Shown here: positions 1 through 10,387 of the stretch, in pieces
Position numbering within the stretch: the first letter of the stretch is position 1
Layout of the letters: every line of letters starts with the position of its first letter
NCBI GenBank assembly: GCA_017548275.1
Contig: JAFZAH010000007.1
Span: forward strand, 1-46,592
Length of the DNA stretch: 46,592 nt
Source of the DNA: Prevotella sp.
GTDB lineage: Bacteria; Bacteroidota; Bacteroidia; Bacteroidales; Bacteroidaceae
Reading direction: 5' to 3'
The notes under the pieces: generated by a model
The model's input: only the letters and a program-made list of their open reading frames with translations
Told to the model about the DNA's origin: nothing
Database searches by the model: none
Translations under genes and position numbers: made by a program

Positions 1-126
1 AAAACGGTGACAACCATAAGCATCTACATGCCGGAAAACAAGACGCATTACGTCAGGACCATGCCCATGAAAAGGCACAAACCTATCGAAAAACTATTTG
101 ACGAAGAATTTTGGGTGGCGCAATGA
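1..126 (+). CDS. C-terminal 41 residues of an unidentified protein (5' end outside window)
   Basis: Frame 1 is open from the first base and ends with TGA at 124-126. The visible tail is basic in its middle part (MKRHKPIEKLF) and ends in DEEFWVAQ. No motif allows a family call. It looks real because the stop is followed within 15 bases by a strong terminator hairpin shared with the convergent GH43 gene. The function is unknown. Confidence 0.5.
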   Translation, partial: KTVTTISIYMPENKTHYVRTMPMKRHKPIEKLFDEEFWVAQ

Positions 127-136
127 CGAAGTCAGG

Positions 137-166
137 AAAAATCCCGCCGATTTGGCGGGATTTTTT
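137..166. terminator. bidirectional intrinsic terminator
   Basis: A 7-bp perfect stem, TCCCGCC (142-148) with GGCGGGA (154-160), has a 5-nt loop. It is flanked by an A run on the left (137-141) and a T run on the right (161-166), so it can end transcription in both directions. It separates the gene entering from the left from the minus-strand xylanolytic operon. Confidence 0.85.
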
Positions 167-173
167 ATGTGGG

Positions 174-1628
174 CTAGTGATTTCTGAAGTTCCATTTGGA
201 GTTGTCGCTGTTGAAATCATATTCGGCCAGCGTGGGAGTGCTATCGGCTGCAGAGTAGAGCACGAACTTGGTGTTGATACCCTCCTGTCCGGGAATCACC
301 TTGGGCATGATGCGGAAGGTGCCGTCAGTGAGTTGCTCGATACGCCACAGTTGCTCATCGGCACCCGTATAAGCCGCTACGGTCGTCACCTCCTTGTCGG
401 CTGTGGCTGCCAAAGCGCGCTCAGTGCCTTCGATGGTGATTTTGTAATAAGGACCACCCAGATAACCGCCTTTGTCGGGTACGGCTGTCACAGTCCATCT
501 CTGATGAGGACGGAACATATAGTCGCCGCAACGCACTGCGATGTCGCCATTGGGCCATGTAGCCTTCACCTCGTCCAATGTCTGGTTGGGCACGGGCTTC
601 GCCGGTTGCTGCATCTGCTGACGGTTGAACCATCCCTGACGCTCCTGCTGCATACGCACGAAATCGACAGCCAGTTCGAGCGCATAACCGCGACGCTCTG
701 ACTCAATCTCAAAGGTGCCGTCCTTGAAACGGTCACCAGCCACAGGCCAGCCATTGCGCCACAGCAACGGGCGGATGCCCAGCACGCTGCGACCGCTACG
801 TTCGAAGTCGGCCTCGTAGTGGCATGACATGATTTCCACGCCCTCGTCGATGATGGTACGTCCGAAGTGACCCGGTCCGCAGACGCGGTCGCCAGCAGCG
901 ATGACCATCTTACCTCCGCCGTGGAACATATCGCGACCTACATTATCTAAATAAGGACCAGTAACGCTCTTGGAGCGTCCCACAACGATGTTATAAGTGG
1001 AGTTGACACCGTCGCAGCAAGTGCCGTGGGTGCCCAACAGGTAATACCATCCGTCGCGGTAAATCAAGTCAGTGGCCTCGCAGTCAATGGCGATATCCAA
1101 TTCCTTGTTGCCTTTCACGCGCTCGCCCGTGTTGGGGTCAAGTTCAATCAGGCGGATGGTGCCGAAATATGTGCCGTAACATGCCCACAGACGACCTGTT
1201 GTCGGGTCGAGGAGCAGTCCGGGGTCGATAGCGTCCTGGTCTTCCATACCGTCGGACGAGCATACCTCGATGGCCTCGGTGTATTTGAAATCGGGCGATT
1301 TGGGATCGAGCGTCTTGTTCCACATCGTGAGGATGCGGCCATTATGACCACCACCCAGTCCGCCACCGGTGGCACCATAGATAATCAGATAGCGGTCGCC
1401 AATCTTCAGCGCATCAGGAGCAGCACCGCCACCGGGACGCTCTGCACCACTGTGCCATGACCAGCCGTCTTCAGAAATCAGACCACCGCCACCTGTACCG
1501 AAAGTATAGTATTTGCCCTCGCACTCAGCAATGGTCGAAGGGTCGTGAATATAGGGTTCGCCCACTTGTGCCTGGCTTTTCGCTATGAATAGGGCGAAAA
1601 AAGAAAAAAGGAAAATATATCGTTTCAT
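174..1628 (-). CDS. secreted GH43 arabinanase/arabinofuranosidase-like enzyme with C-terminal ricin-like domain
   Basis: The 484-aa protein has a signal peptide (residues 1-20, ending in KSQA-Q). A five-bladed GH43 catalytic domain follows at about 22-330. The three acidic residues expected in GH43 are visible: base Asp29 in HDPSTI, Asp135 in AIDPGLLLD, and acid Glu184 in DCEATDL. The layout is closest to endo-arabinanase or arabinosidase subfamilies, so the substrate is probably arabinan or arabinoxylan side chains; this is inferred. The tail (about 360-484) has QLWRIEQ-like and KWNF segments, like a degenerate beta-trefoil carbohydrate-binding fold. It is the last gene of a three-gene operon, 28 bp after the preceding gene. 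The export signal and operon place it in periplasmic or surface xylan breakdown. Confidence 0.85.
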   Translation of the reverse strand: MKRYIFLFSFFALFIAKSQAQVGEPYIHDPSTIAECEGKYYTFGTGGGGLISEDGWSWHSGAERPGGGAAPDALKIGDRYLIIYGATGGGLGGGHNGRILTMWNKTLDPKSPDFKYTEAIEVCSSDGMEDQDAIDPGLLLDPTTGRLWACYGTYFGTIRLIELDPNTGERVKGNKELDIAIDCEATDLIYRDGWYYLLGTHGTCCDGVNSTYNIVVGRSKSVTGPYLDNVGRDMFHGGGKMVIAAGDRVCGPGHFGRTIIDEGVEIMSCHYEADFERSGRSVLGIRPLLWRNGWPVAGDRFKDGTFEIESERRGYALELAVDFVRMQQERQGWFNRQQMQQPAKPVPNQTLDEVKATWPNGDIAVRCGDYMFRPHQRWTVTAVPDKGGYLGGPYYKITIEGTERALAATADKEVTTVAAYTGADEQLWRIEQLTDGTFRIMPKVIPGQEGINTKFVLYSAADSTPTLAEYDFNSDNSKWNFRNH

Positions 1629-1656
1629 TTTTTATGTTTTTGGTGAATGGGGAATC

Positions 1657-3705
1657 CTAATAGGTTGTTTTTACTTGATAATTCGTCACAGGCTGTCCTT
1701 TCTCGTCGATGAAACGTACGCAGAAATCGCTCAGGCCGGGACCGTTGACCACGGAGCCCCGCAGCACATTGCGGCCTTTCTTCAGAGTCAGACGTGCCGA
1801 CACACCGTCGTCTTCCACCATACGGCGGTCGCCTGAAAGCAGCAGCACCTCTTCGCCATTGAGCCACCATTTCGAGGCTCCGTTACTGCCGGCGGCAAGG
1901 CGCACGTTCTGAATATCCTCGGCGCAGTCGATGACCGTCACCATCCAGAACAACGATCCGTAGGTCTGGTCGCCATATTTCTCAGCGAAACGGAACAGTT
2001 TCATGTTGTAATTCTCGCTGTCGAGCGCACGCCATGCCAGATTCTGGTCACCCACTTTCACCTTCTGCCCGTCTTTCGGCATGATGGTCATCTGGTCCTT
2101 GAAATAGGTTTTTGAGAAGACATCATTGAGCCAACTGTCGGTGAAGACAATATTGGAGCGGATATCCTGCTTGATAGGCTCGAGCAACATCCAGCGGCGG
2201 ATGAAGCCCTGATTGTCGGGTTTAGCCGAGGCACCGCTGACCGGGGTGAAGTACTTAGGACGGTTCTTGAACTGAACCCAGTCGACATCCACTCCCTCGC
2301 CCTCGCAAGTGACGACGATATCCGTCACGCCCTGCGGCACATAGTCCAATGCAGCGGTCATGGTCAACCAGCGGTTGCTCATATCGCGGCGGAAGGGGCC
2401 TCCACCCTCGCTAATGACAGTCATGGGCACTTTGGCCAGAATTTTGCCTTTTGCATCCTTCTCACGTACATAGAATTCGGTGTTGGCTCCAGCCTTGGCG
2501 TTGATTATCAGATAAGCGTCTTGCAGACCGCTGAAATCCACTTCATTGTAGCGAATCCAACTGCCTTTATTGGGCAGTGCGGCATAACTGCTGCGGAATG
2601 TGTTGACAGTATCTACCAACGCTCTGGTCACATCGGCGGAGGCGTCGCTGTAGCAGTCAATCTCTATCTTTTCTGTGGCAAGGTTGACACCCACACCACG
2701 CAGTGTCTCTTTCACCTCCTGGATGGTACCGTCAGCATTGAAAGTGACTTTCTCGATACAAGCCGAGCGGCGTTTGTCATCACGGGGTGAGAAATGGTTG
2801 CGGTGATAGAAGATATACCACTGGCCTTTGTACTGCAACAGACTATGATGGTTGGTCCAACAGCCGTTGTCGTGCTCAGCCATGATGATGCCCTTGAAGT
2901 CCCACGGACCCAGCGGGCTCTTCGACATGGCGTAAGCCAATGTCTCGGTCGGATTCTTACCCTCGCCAGTTTCCCCACGCACCCAGGGGAAGGTGAGATA
3001 ATACCAACTGCCGCGTTTGAAGGCGAAGGGACCTTCTTTGAAACCTTCGGGCAGACCTTCCATCTGTTTGCCTCCCACCTTCATCTGCATGGGGGGACGG
3101 TCAGCAGCCTGCTGCTGATTGCCTGGCATGCGCATGGTGATGGTTTCCAACTCTCCGTCGAGTTTCAACATATTCGGAGCCAATTTTGCACCACGGATGC
3201 CCATGCCGCTCCAATAGATATAGGCAGAGCCATCATCGTCGATGAGCACGCACGGGTCGATACCTGTCACGCCCTCGATAGGCGTCTCCTCGCATTTGAA
3301 AGGACCCTCCGGACGGTCGGCCGTAGCCACGCCGATGGAGAATCCGCGACCCATTTTCGAGCCGTTGGGGAAGAAGAAGTAGTATTTACCGTTTTTATAC
3401 ACACAGTCGGGAGCCCACATGGAATAACCGTTGGGATTGCCCCAAGGCACATCCTTCTGCGAGATAATCATGCCGTGGTCTGTCCAGTCGGTGAGATTTT
3501 CCGATGAGAACACATGGTAGTCTTCCATGCAGAACCAATCTTGACGCTGGCCCTCGGGAGGGAAGATGTCGTGCGACGGATAGAGATACACCCGTCCGTT
3601 GAAAACGCGCGCTGTGGGGTCGGCGGTATATTGGTCCCGAATAATCGGATTCTGAGCCGATGCCACCAGCGGCAACATGAAAAGGAATAATATTAGTTTC
3701 TTCAT
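1657..3705 (-). CDS. secreted GH43 beta-xylosidase/arabinofuranosidase with CBM6-like and extra beta-sandwich domain
   Basis: The 682-aa protein has a signal peptide (1-17). Its GH43 domain (about 20-330) shows Asp29 in YTADPTARVF, Asp150 in GIDPCVL and Glu224 in KEGPFAF, the expected catalytic triad. A CBM6-type galactose-binding-like module follows at about 375-490 (WIRYNEVDFSGLQDAYLIIN and a later VDWVQF strand). The last 170 residues (FIRRWMLLEPIKQDIRSN onward) form another probable beta-sandwich, of a kind seen in Bacteroidota xylan esterases and xylosidases. It starts only 2 bp after the GH10-CE1 stop, so the two are co-transcribed. The likely role is release of xylose or arabinose from oligosaccharides made by the upstream xylanase. 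The exact specificity cannot be read from sequence. Confidence 0.87.
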   Translation of the reverse strand: MKKLILFLFMLPLVASAQNPIIRDQYTADPTARVFNGRVYLYPSHDIFPPEGQRQDWFCMEDYHVFSSENLTDWTDHGMIISQKDVPWGNPNGYSMWAPDCVYKNGKYYFFFPNGSKMGRGFSIGVATADRPEGPFKCEETPIEGVTGIDPCVLIDDDGSAYIYWSGMGIRGAKLAPNMLKLDGELETITMRMPGNQQQAADRPPMQMKVGGKQMEGLPEGFKEGPFAFKRGSWYYLTFPWVRGETGEGKNPTETLAYAMSKSPLGPWDFKGIIMAEHDNGCWTNHHSLLQYKGQWYIFYHRNHFSPRDDKRRSACIEKVTFNADGTIQEVKETLRGVGVNLATEKIEIDCYSDASADVTRALVDTVNTFRSSYAALPNKGSWIRYNEVDFSGLQDAYLIINAKAGANTEFYVREKDAKGKILAKVPMTVISEGGGPFRRDMSNRWLTMTAALDYVPQGVTDIVVTCEGEGVDVDWVQFKNRPKYFTPVSGASAKPDNQGFIRRWMLLEPIKQDIRSNIVFTDSWLNDVFSKTYFKDQMTIMPKDGQKVKVGDQNLAWRALDSENYNMKLFRFAEKYGDQTYGSLFWMVTVIDCAEDIQNVRLAAGSNGASKWWLNGEEVLLLSGDRRMVEDDGVSARLTLKKGRNVLRGSVVNGPGLSDFCVRFIDEKGQPVTNYQVKTTY

Positions 3706-3707
3706 AA

Positions 3708-6011
<2,304 letters not shown>

Positions 6012-6148
6012 TTATTCTTGTAGAAATGTTTCAACTATTGTTCAATATGTTACATGAACTGACACATTCCCGCCACGCTTTCAGACTGCCGCCTGACCAC
6101 GCCCTCAAATGTATCATTAAGGAATACATTTGTTTATAAGGAGTGAAA

Positions 6149-6272
6149 GGAGTGGAAGAGTGAAAGGAGTGAAGACGATAGCACACCCATAATTGTTTTC
6201 GATAGTTAAGGTTGAGAGTATCTGGCACCGAATATACAACTATTGTCTCCACTCCATTCACTCCTCCACTCC
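6149..6272. repeat. 33-bp imperfect inverted repeat of GGAGTG micro-repeats
   Basis: The arm at 6149-6181 and the reverse complement of 6240-6272 match at 29 of 33 positions by eye. They flank a 58-nt spacer. Each arm is itself built of GGAGTGRA-type short direct repeats, which extend left to about 6138. The region lies between the xylanolytic promoter and the tmRNA terminator and holds no gene. As RNA it could form a long hairpin on either strand. Confidence 0.7.
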
Positions 6273-6283
6273 TTAACTACAGC

Positions 6284-6314
6284 AACAGGGAGACGCCCGT
6301 GGCATCTCCCTGTT
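6284..6314 (-). terminator. hairpin downstream of tmRNA
   Basis: AACAGGGAGA (6284-6293) pairs perfectly with TCTCCCTGTT (6305-6314) across an 11-nt loop. It starts about 12 bp beyond the tmRNA 3' end on the minus strand. It lacks a clear U run in the tmRNA direction, so it may serve as a processing boundary rather than a classical terminator. Confidence 0.55.
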
Positions 6315-6325
6315 ACTGTCTTCGG

Positions 6326-6719
6326 TGGAGCTGGCGGGAATCGAACCCGCGTCCAAACGAGGAAACCATACGCTTTCTACATGCTTATTCCAGACTTCAT
6401 TTTCGTGCGGAGCCAAGACCTGAACCACCAAGCGCCGCCTTATCCCCTAAAATTTCATCAGCGCAGCGGGGCATACACTGACTATTCCCGATTTACCTGC
6501 GCCACTGGATCCGGGAGATTCGGGACTACATCCCCGGAGTGACGTCTCGTTCCATCACCTGGTGACGGAATGAAGTTAATCTACTATACTTCGATTAAGC
6601 AGCGAGAGCATACTGATTGTTGCCAATTAAATTTTTGACCGAAGGGTTTATGGAGTTCACAGTCTTCACTCCGCATGCTTACGTACCATTTCTACCCGCT
6701 GTCAAATCCAGTCAACCCC
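6326..6719 (-). ncRNA. ssrA: transfer-messenger RNA (tmRNA)
   Basis: The 5' end GGGGTTG (6719-6713, minus) pairs with CAGCTCC (6333-6327, minus) to give a 7-bp acceptor stem with discriminator A at 6326. The 3' T-arm has the tRNA-like GGTTCGATTCCCGCC sequence. The tag reading frame (6624-6595, minus) encodes GNNQYALAA and then TAA, which fits tmRNA tags of Bacteroidales that end in YALAA. The bases after the discriminator read CCG, so the final CCA must be completed by nucleotidyltransferase. It rescues stalled ribosomes with SmpB. The promoter is about 24 bp upstream, so the 5' end is presumably matured by RNase P. Confidence 0.95.
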
Positions 6720-6742
6720 GAATAAAAACGCGTTAGCGGCTG

Positions 6743-6770
6743 CAAAGATACAATATTTTCCGAAAATCAA
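6743..6770 (-). promoter_or_regulatory. ssrA: tmRNA promoter
   Basis: The minus strand has TATCTTTG (6750-6743), an exact TAnnTTTG -7 element, with a TTG at 6770-6768 as a possible -33 element 17 bp upstream. It lies 23 bp before the mature tmRNA 5' end, leaving a short leader for removal. Confidence 0.65.
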
Positions 6771-6804
6771 CCGTTATTTTCGAAAAAAAAATCGCATTTC
6801 TCCA

Positions 6805-6833
6805 TTGAATATCGTTAATAATACGTAATTTTG
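6805..6833 (+). promoter_or_regulatory. promoter of the M15 peptidase gene (possibly leaderless)
   Basis: TAATTTTG (6826-6833) matches TAnnTTTG, and a TTG at 6805-6807 lies 18 bp upstream. The start codon is at 6839, only 5 bp after the -7 element. Transcription would therefore begin at or within about two bases of the ATG. Confidence 0.55.
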
Positions 6834-6838
6834 CAGAT

Positions 6839-7612
6839 ATGAAACGAATAGTAATCATTCTCATTTGTGCCGTGGTCACAGTTGCGACCGCTATGAGTCT
6901 GTATGCCCAGCAGGAAACAAAGGATAAAGGGACGGTATCGGGTATGACAACCATAACCGGTGAAAACGAAGCACTGACCCGCTGGCAAGCGGGCGAGGCC
7001 GTCAGCGAGAACGCCGTCAAATTGTTTGGTTTGGATCGCTGTTTCAAGGCCGAGCCTATCTCAGATGCTGTCTTTGCAAGGATGAAGGGCAAGTCCTACC
7101 CTGCGAACTGCACTGTGGCACGCAGTGACCTGCGTTACGTCAAGGCTTTGCATTACGACGCCGAGGGAAAATTGCGCATCGGTGAGATGGTGTGCAATAA
7201 GGCCATAGCCAATGACCTGGTGGAGATTTTCCGCGAACTGTTCCGCGAGCACTACCCCATCGAGCGGATGGTGCTTATCGACAACTATGACGCTGACGAC
7301 GAGCGTTCCATGCGCGACAACAACAGCAGTTGTTTCTGCTACCGAGTAGTGGCAGGTTCGAAAACGCTGTCGAAGCATGCCACCGGCATGGCCGTGGATA
7401 TCAACACATTGTACAACCCGTATGTTCGGAAACGTGCCAACGGGTCGATGTTTATCCAGCCCTCCACAGCCGCGAAATACTGCGACCGTTCTAAGAATTT
7501 CCCCTATAAAATCGTGCGCGGCGACCTCTGCCAACGGCTATTCAAACAGCATGGTTTCCGTTGGGGCGGCGACTGGAAAGCCTATAAGGATTACCAACAT
7601 TTTGACAAGTGA
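6839..7612 (+). CDS. secreted M15-family (VanY/D-Ala-D-Ala carboxypeptidase-like) zinc peptidase
   Basis: The 257-aa protein has a clear signal peptide (1-24, ending SLYA-Q), which fixes the start at 6839. The C-terminal half carries the M15 zinc site: His180 and Asp187 in SKHATGMAVDIN, and His254 in YQHFDK. FRWGGDW before the last His is typical of M15C enzymes. It should act in the periplasm on peptidoglycan stem peptides as an endopeptidase or carboxypeptidase, in remodelling or recycling. It is monocistronic, divergent from tmRNA, and followed by a GAAGTTAAR micro-repeat tract. The exact bond cleaved is not evident. Confidence 0.88.
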   Translation: MKRIVIILICAVVTVATAMSLYAQQETKDKGTVSGMTTITGENEALTRWQAGEAVSENAVKLFGLDRCFKAEPISDAVFARMKGKSYPANCTVARSDLRYVKALHYDAEGKLRIGEMVCNKAIANDLVEIFRELFREHYPIERMVLIDNYDADDERSMRDNNSSCFCYRVVAGSKTLSKHATGMAVDINTLYNPYVRKRANGSMFIQPSTAAKYCDRSKNFPYKIVRGDLCQRLFKQHGFRWGGDWKAYKDYQHFDK

Positions 7613-7631
7613 TTCTTTAATAGTTGAATTG

Positions 7632-7670
7632 GAAGTTAAAGAAGTTAAGGAAGTTAAAGAAGTTAAAGAC
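7632..7670 (+). repeat. GAAGTTAAR micro-repeat tract
   Basis: Four to five tandem copies of a 9-nt unit (GAAGTTAAA or GAAGTTAAG) start 19 bp after the peptidase stop codon. The same unit recurs after the Wzz-like gene (14184-14219) and the OB-fold lipoprotein gene (44893-44930). Confidence 0.85.
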
Positions 7671-7769
7671 ATTACACGGCAAATACCTTAAAGGCGACAC
7701 TTACACTCGCTTGGGAGGGTCGGGACAGGTATCTTGAAAACCTTAAGCCCAATAAAACACATTTATCAT

Positions 7770-9500
7770 ATGAACAAACGACTCTGTACCCTCATGATGC
7801 TCATTGCGGTATGCGTCATGACAGCCATGGCTCAAAAGAAAGAGCCCACCACCGCCAATTATCTACAAGCCTGCGAAGCCCTCGATTCAGCAGATTACGA
7901 GACAGCCCAGACGCTGTTTAAGGCCGAACTGAAGAAACGTCCGAAAGACGGATATGTTTGGAACAAACTCACCAACGTATATCTGTCGCAATATGACCTC
8001 GACTCCGCACTCTTCTGCGCAGACAACGCCATCAAATTCCTGCCTAAGAAAGACACAGAGAAAGTGGTCGATGCATACGGCATGCGTGGTGTCGTCCGTT
8101 ACTTTAACGAAGACCTCGACGGTTCACTCGAGGATTTCAGCATCGTTCAGAAAATGAAGCCCGACGATGAGACCAGTTATTACATCAAATCGACGATTTA
8201 CAAGAATCAGGAGAAATACGCCGAGAGTGACGCCGAACTGAAGAAGATGCTCAACCTGTACGGGGTGAACAAGAGTGAAGTATATACTACGCTGGCGAAA
8301 AACCTGATGGAGAGAGAAGAGTTCAGTCAGGCGTTGAACTATATCAATCAGGCATACGAACTGGACCGCACCACTCCCGATATTCTCGTCGTCCGTTCCG
8401 ACGCACATATGGGTATGGGCAATTTGCAGGAAGCCATCAACGATGCTGTCGAAGCCAGCAAAATTGACTTTGGCGAAGAAGGTTTCAAACAGTTGGGATA
8501 CCTCGCAAGTGACGACGCCAACCGCTCGACGGTCATCGCACGAGTCAAGAAAGAAGCGGAATCGGGCGACCATTCCTATTTCTGGAACTACCTGCTGCAC
8601 TCCATCTATGACTCTACCTCGAACAACACCGAGTCGTTTAGATACCTGTTGCGCACCTACAAGACCGAGAAAACGCCCTCATTGGCCTGGCAAATCGCGC
8701 AATTCCTCGGAAAGATGGAAATCAACGACAAAGCATACGAGTATGCCCAAATCGCCATCAACGACGAGAATACCGACCCCGACGTGCTGCCCCAACTCAA
8801 CTTTTCTGCCGCCAATATGCTGTTTTACGACGGAAAGGCAGAGCAAGCCATCGAGAAATTGAAGCAACTGAAAGACTTCACCGAAGACGAGGACAAAAAT
8901 GCCGTCAATATGCGCATCGCTGAGATCTATCTATATGAGCGACAGCCCAAAGAGGCCCTGAAATACATGCGGATGATTGAGAACGAGGAGGCAAAAAACG
9001 GTTCTTATTGGAACCTGATGGCACGTGTTTACCTGATGGACGGCGACAAGAGCGCGGCGAAGATGGCAACACAAAAAGCATACGAGAGCGATGAGAGTCT
9101 GGATAAAATATATGCCCAAGCACTCAATGGCAACCGCGAACAGACGTATGATGCCCTCCGTGTGGCAGTCAGCAGATACACCGATGACACTGAATTGGAA
9201 GAAAAACTTGAAATGACCGAAGAAGAGATAGACGGGACACTATCTGAATGGATCAACAGTTATCAATACAACATCGCCTGTGTCTATTCTCTCATCGGCG
9301 AAAAAGAGAAAGCCATCAGTCACCTGACGGAAGCGCTCAAAGAAGGATGGAAAGACTTCCGCCACATCGACGTGGACACCGATTTGGACAATATCCGTCA
9401 AGAATCTGATTTCCAATCGGTTATAAAGATGTACCGCTCATTGGCAGACAAAGAGAAAGAGGAACTGCTGGAAGTGATGAATGAAGAACTGGAACGTTGA
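7770..9500 (+). CDS. secreted tetratricopeptide-repeat protein
   Basis: The 576-aa protein begins with a signal peptide (MNKRLCTLMMLIAVC onward, ending TAMA-Q). That supports the ATG at 7770 rather than a longer upstream frame beginning with TTG. The rest is helical and made of degenerate TPR units, for example QACEALDSADYETAQTLFKA near 30, AYGMRGVVRYFNEDLDGSLE near 100, and NIACVYSLIGEKEKAISHL near 515. There are no catalytic motifs. It is probably a periplasmic scaffold, but its partner cannot be identified from context. Its TGA stop lies inside the first copy of a 21-nt tandem repeat, and a strong hairpin follows. Confidence 0.85.
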   Translation: MNKRLCTLMMLIAVCVMTAMAQKKEPTTANYLQACEALDSADYETAQTLFKAELKKRPKDGYVWNKLTNVYLSQYDLDSALFCADNAIKFLPKKDTEKVVDAYGMRGVVRYFNEDLDGSLEDFSIVQKMKPDDETSYYIKSTIYKNQEKYAESDAELKKMLNLYGVNKSEVYTTLAKNLMEREEFSQALNYINQAYELDRTTPDILVVRSDAHMGMGNLQEAINDAVEASKIDFGEEGFKQLGYLASDDANRSTVIARVKKEAESGDHSYFWNYLLHSIYDSTSNNTESFRYLLRTYKTEKTPSLAWQIAQFLGKMEINDKAYEYAQIAINDENTDPDVLPQLNFSAANMLFYDGKAEQAIEKLKQLKDFTEDEDKNAVNMRIAEIYLYERQPKEALKYMRMIENEEAKNGSYWNLMARVYLMDGDKSAAKMATQKAYESDESLDKIYAQALNGNREQTYDALRVAVSRYTDDTELEEKLEMTEEEIDGTLSEWINSYQYNIACVYSLIGEKEKAISHLTEALKEGWKDFRHIDVDTDLDNIRQESDFQSVIKMYRSLADKEKEELLEVMNEELER

Positions 9501-9531
9501 AAGTTGAACATGGAACGTTGAAAGTTGAACA
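9490..9531 (+). repeat. two tandem copies of a 21-nt repeat overlapping a stop codon
   Basis: Positions 9490-9510 and 9511-9531 are identical and begin TGGAACGTTGAAAG. The TPR gene's TGA (9498-9500) is part of the first copy, so the coding sequence ends within the repeat. Confidence 0.9.
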
Positions 9532-9536
9532 TTATG

Positions 9537-9574
9537 ATTACCCCTCCTATGGTTGTCGCTATTGGAGGGGTAAT
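9537..9574 (+). terminator. terminator hairpin after the TPR gene
   Basis: ATTACCCCTCC (9537-9547) pairs perfectly with GGAGGGGTAAT (9564-9574), an 11-bp stem with a 16-nt loop. The T run after it is short. Confidence 0.75.
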
Positions 9575-9692
9575 TTGATGTTATGGAGTGTCATCGTCTG
9601 AACCCCTGACTCCTTAACTCTTCAATTAGCGCCCTAAGCCCTTCAACCTAAACCTTAAAAAAAACTGCCCCAAACACAACAAAAGACGTTTT

Positions 9693-9724
9693 TTTGAGTT
9701 ATATAGACAAATATTATAATATTG
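9693..9724 (+). promoter_or_regulatory. promoter of the polysaccharide export block
   Basis: A -33 TTTG (9693-9696) and a near-consensus -7 TAATATTG (9717-9724; one mismatch to TAnnTTTG) are separated by exactly 20 bp. The ATG at 9734 is 9 bp after the -7 element, so the 5' leader would be only a few bases. Confidence 0.55.
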
Positions 9725-9733
9725 GTACCAGAT

Positions 9734-10369
9734 ATGAATGTTCAGGCCACGAGCCTGAGTTATAGTCATGATGCCATGGGACCGGTGGCGCGAGCCATCA
9801 AACGGGCATGCGACTTCACGTTCGCACTGTTGGGACTGATCATCCTCTCGCCCGTGTTTCTCATCATTTCCGTGGCTACTCTCTTACAGCGCAACGGATC
9901 GGTGTTTTTCTCACAAGAGCGCATCGGATACCGTGGTAAGCCTTTCAGAATCTACAAGTTCCGCACGATGAGCAGCGTTGTAGAAGATGAAGGGCCACAG
10001 TTGATTGCCCACAGCATCGAAGGCAAATCGACGCGCACGGAGCGTTTTCTGCGTGAGCATCACCTTGACGAATTGCCCCAATTGTGGAACGTGCTCATCG
10101 GCGACATGTCGCTTGTGGGACCGCGTCCTGAGCGCAAGTATTTCATCGACAAGATTATGGAGCATACCGCCGACTACCCGCTGATATACCAGATGCGGCC
10201 CGGCCTGACCTCTGAGGCGACCATCTACAACGGCTACACCGACACGATGGAGAAAATGCTCAAACGTCTCGACATGGATATTCGCTACCTGGAGAACCGC
10301 AGCCTCTGGCTCGATGCCAAAATACTCTTTAACACGCTATTTATCCTCATCCGCGGGAAAAAAATCTGA
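9734..10369 (+). CDS. priming sugar-phosphate transferase (bacterial sugar transferase family, WcaJ/WbaP-like)
   Basis: The protein is 211 aa from the ATG at 9734; an in-frame TTG at 9722 is the longer alternative. One hydrophobic segment (about 28-50) precedes a conserved catalytic domain with KFRTM and DELPQLWNVLIGDMSLVGP, the signature of polyisoprenyl-phosphate hexose-1-phosphate transferases. It would load the first sugar-1-phosphate onto undecaprenyl phosphate at the inner membrane and so start a surface-polysaccharide repeat unit. It is short, lacking the extra N-terminal TM helices of full-length WcaJ. It is followed after 18 bp by the SLBB export gene. Confidence 0.93.
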   Translation: MNVQATSLSYSHDAMGPVARAIKRACDFTFALLGLIILSPVFLIISVATLLQRNGSVFFSQERIGYRGKPFRIYKFRTMSSVVEDEGPQLIAHSIEGKSTRTERFLREHHLDELPQLWNVLIGDMSLVGPRPERKYFIDKIMEHTADYPLIYQMRPGLTSEATIYNGYTDTMEKMLKRLDMDIRYLENRSLWLDAKILFNTLFILIRGKKI

Positions 10370-10387
10370 CACTCCTACCCTACGACT

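Noticed and set aside
6212-6542. Short plus-strand frames over the tmRNA region
   Set aside because: The region is explained by tmRNA structure and tag; the frames are incidental.
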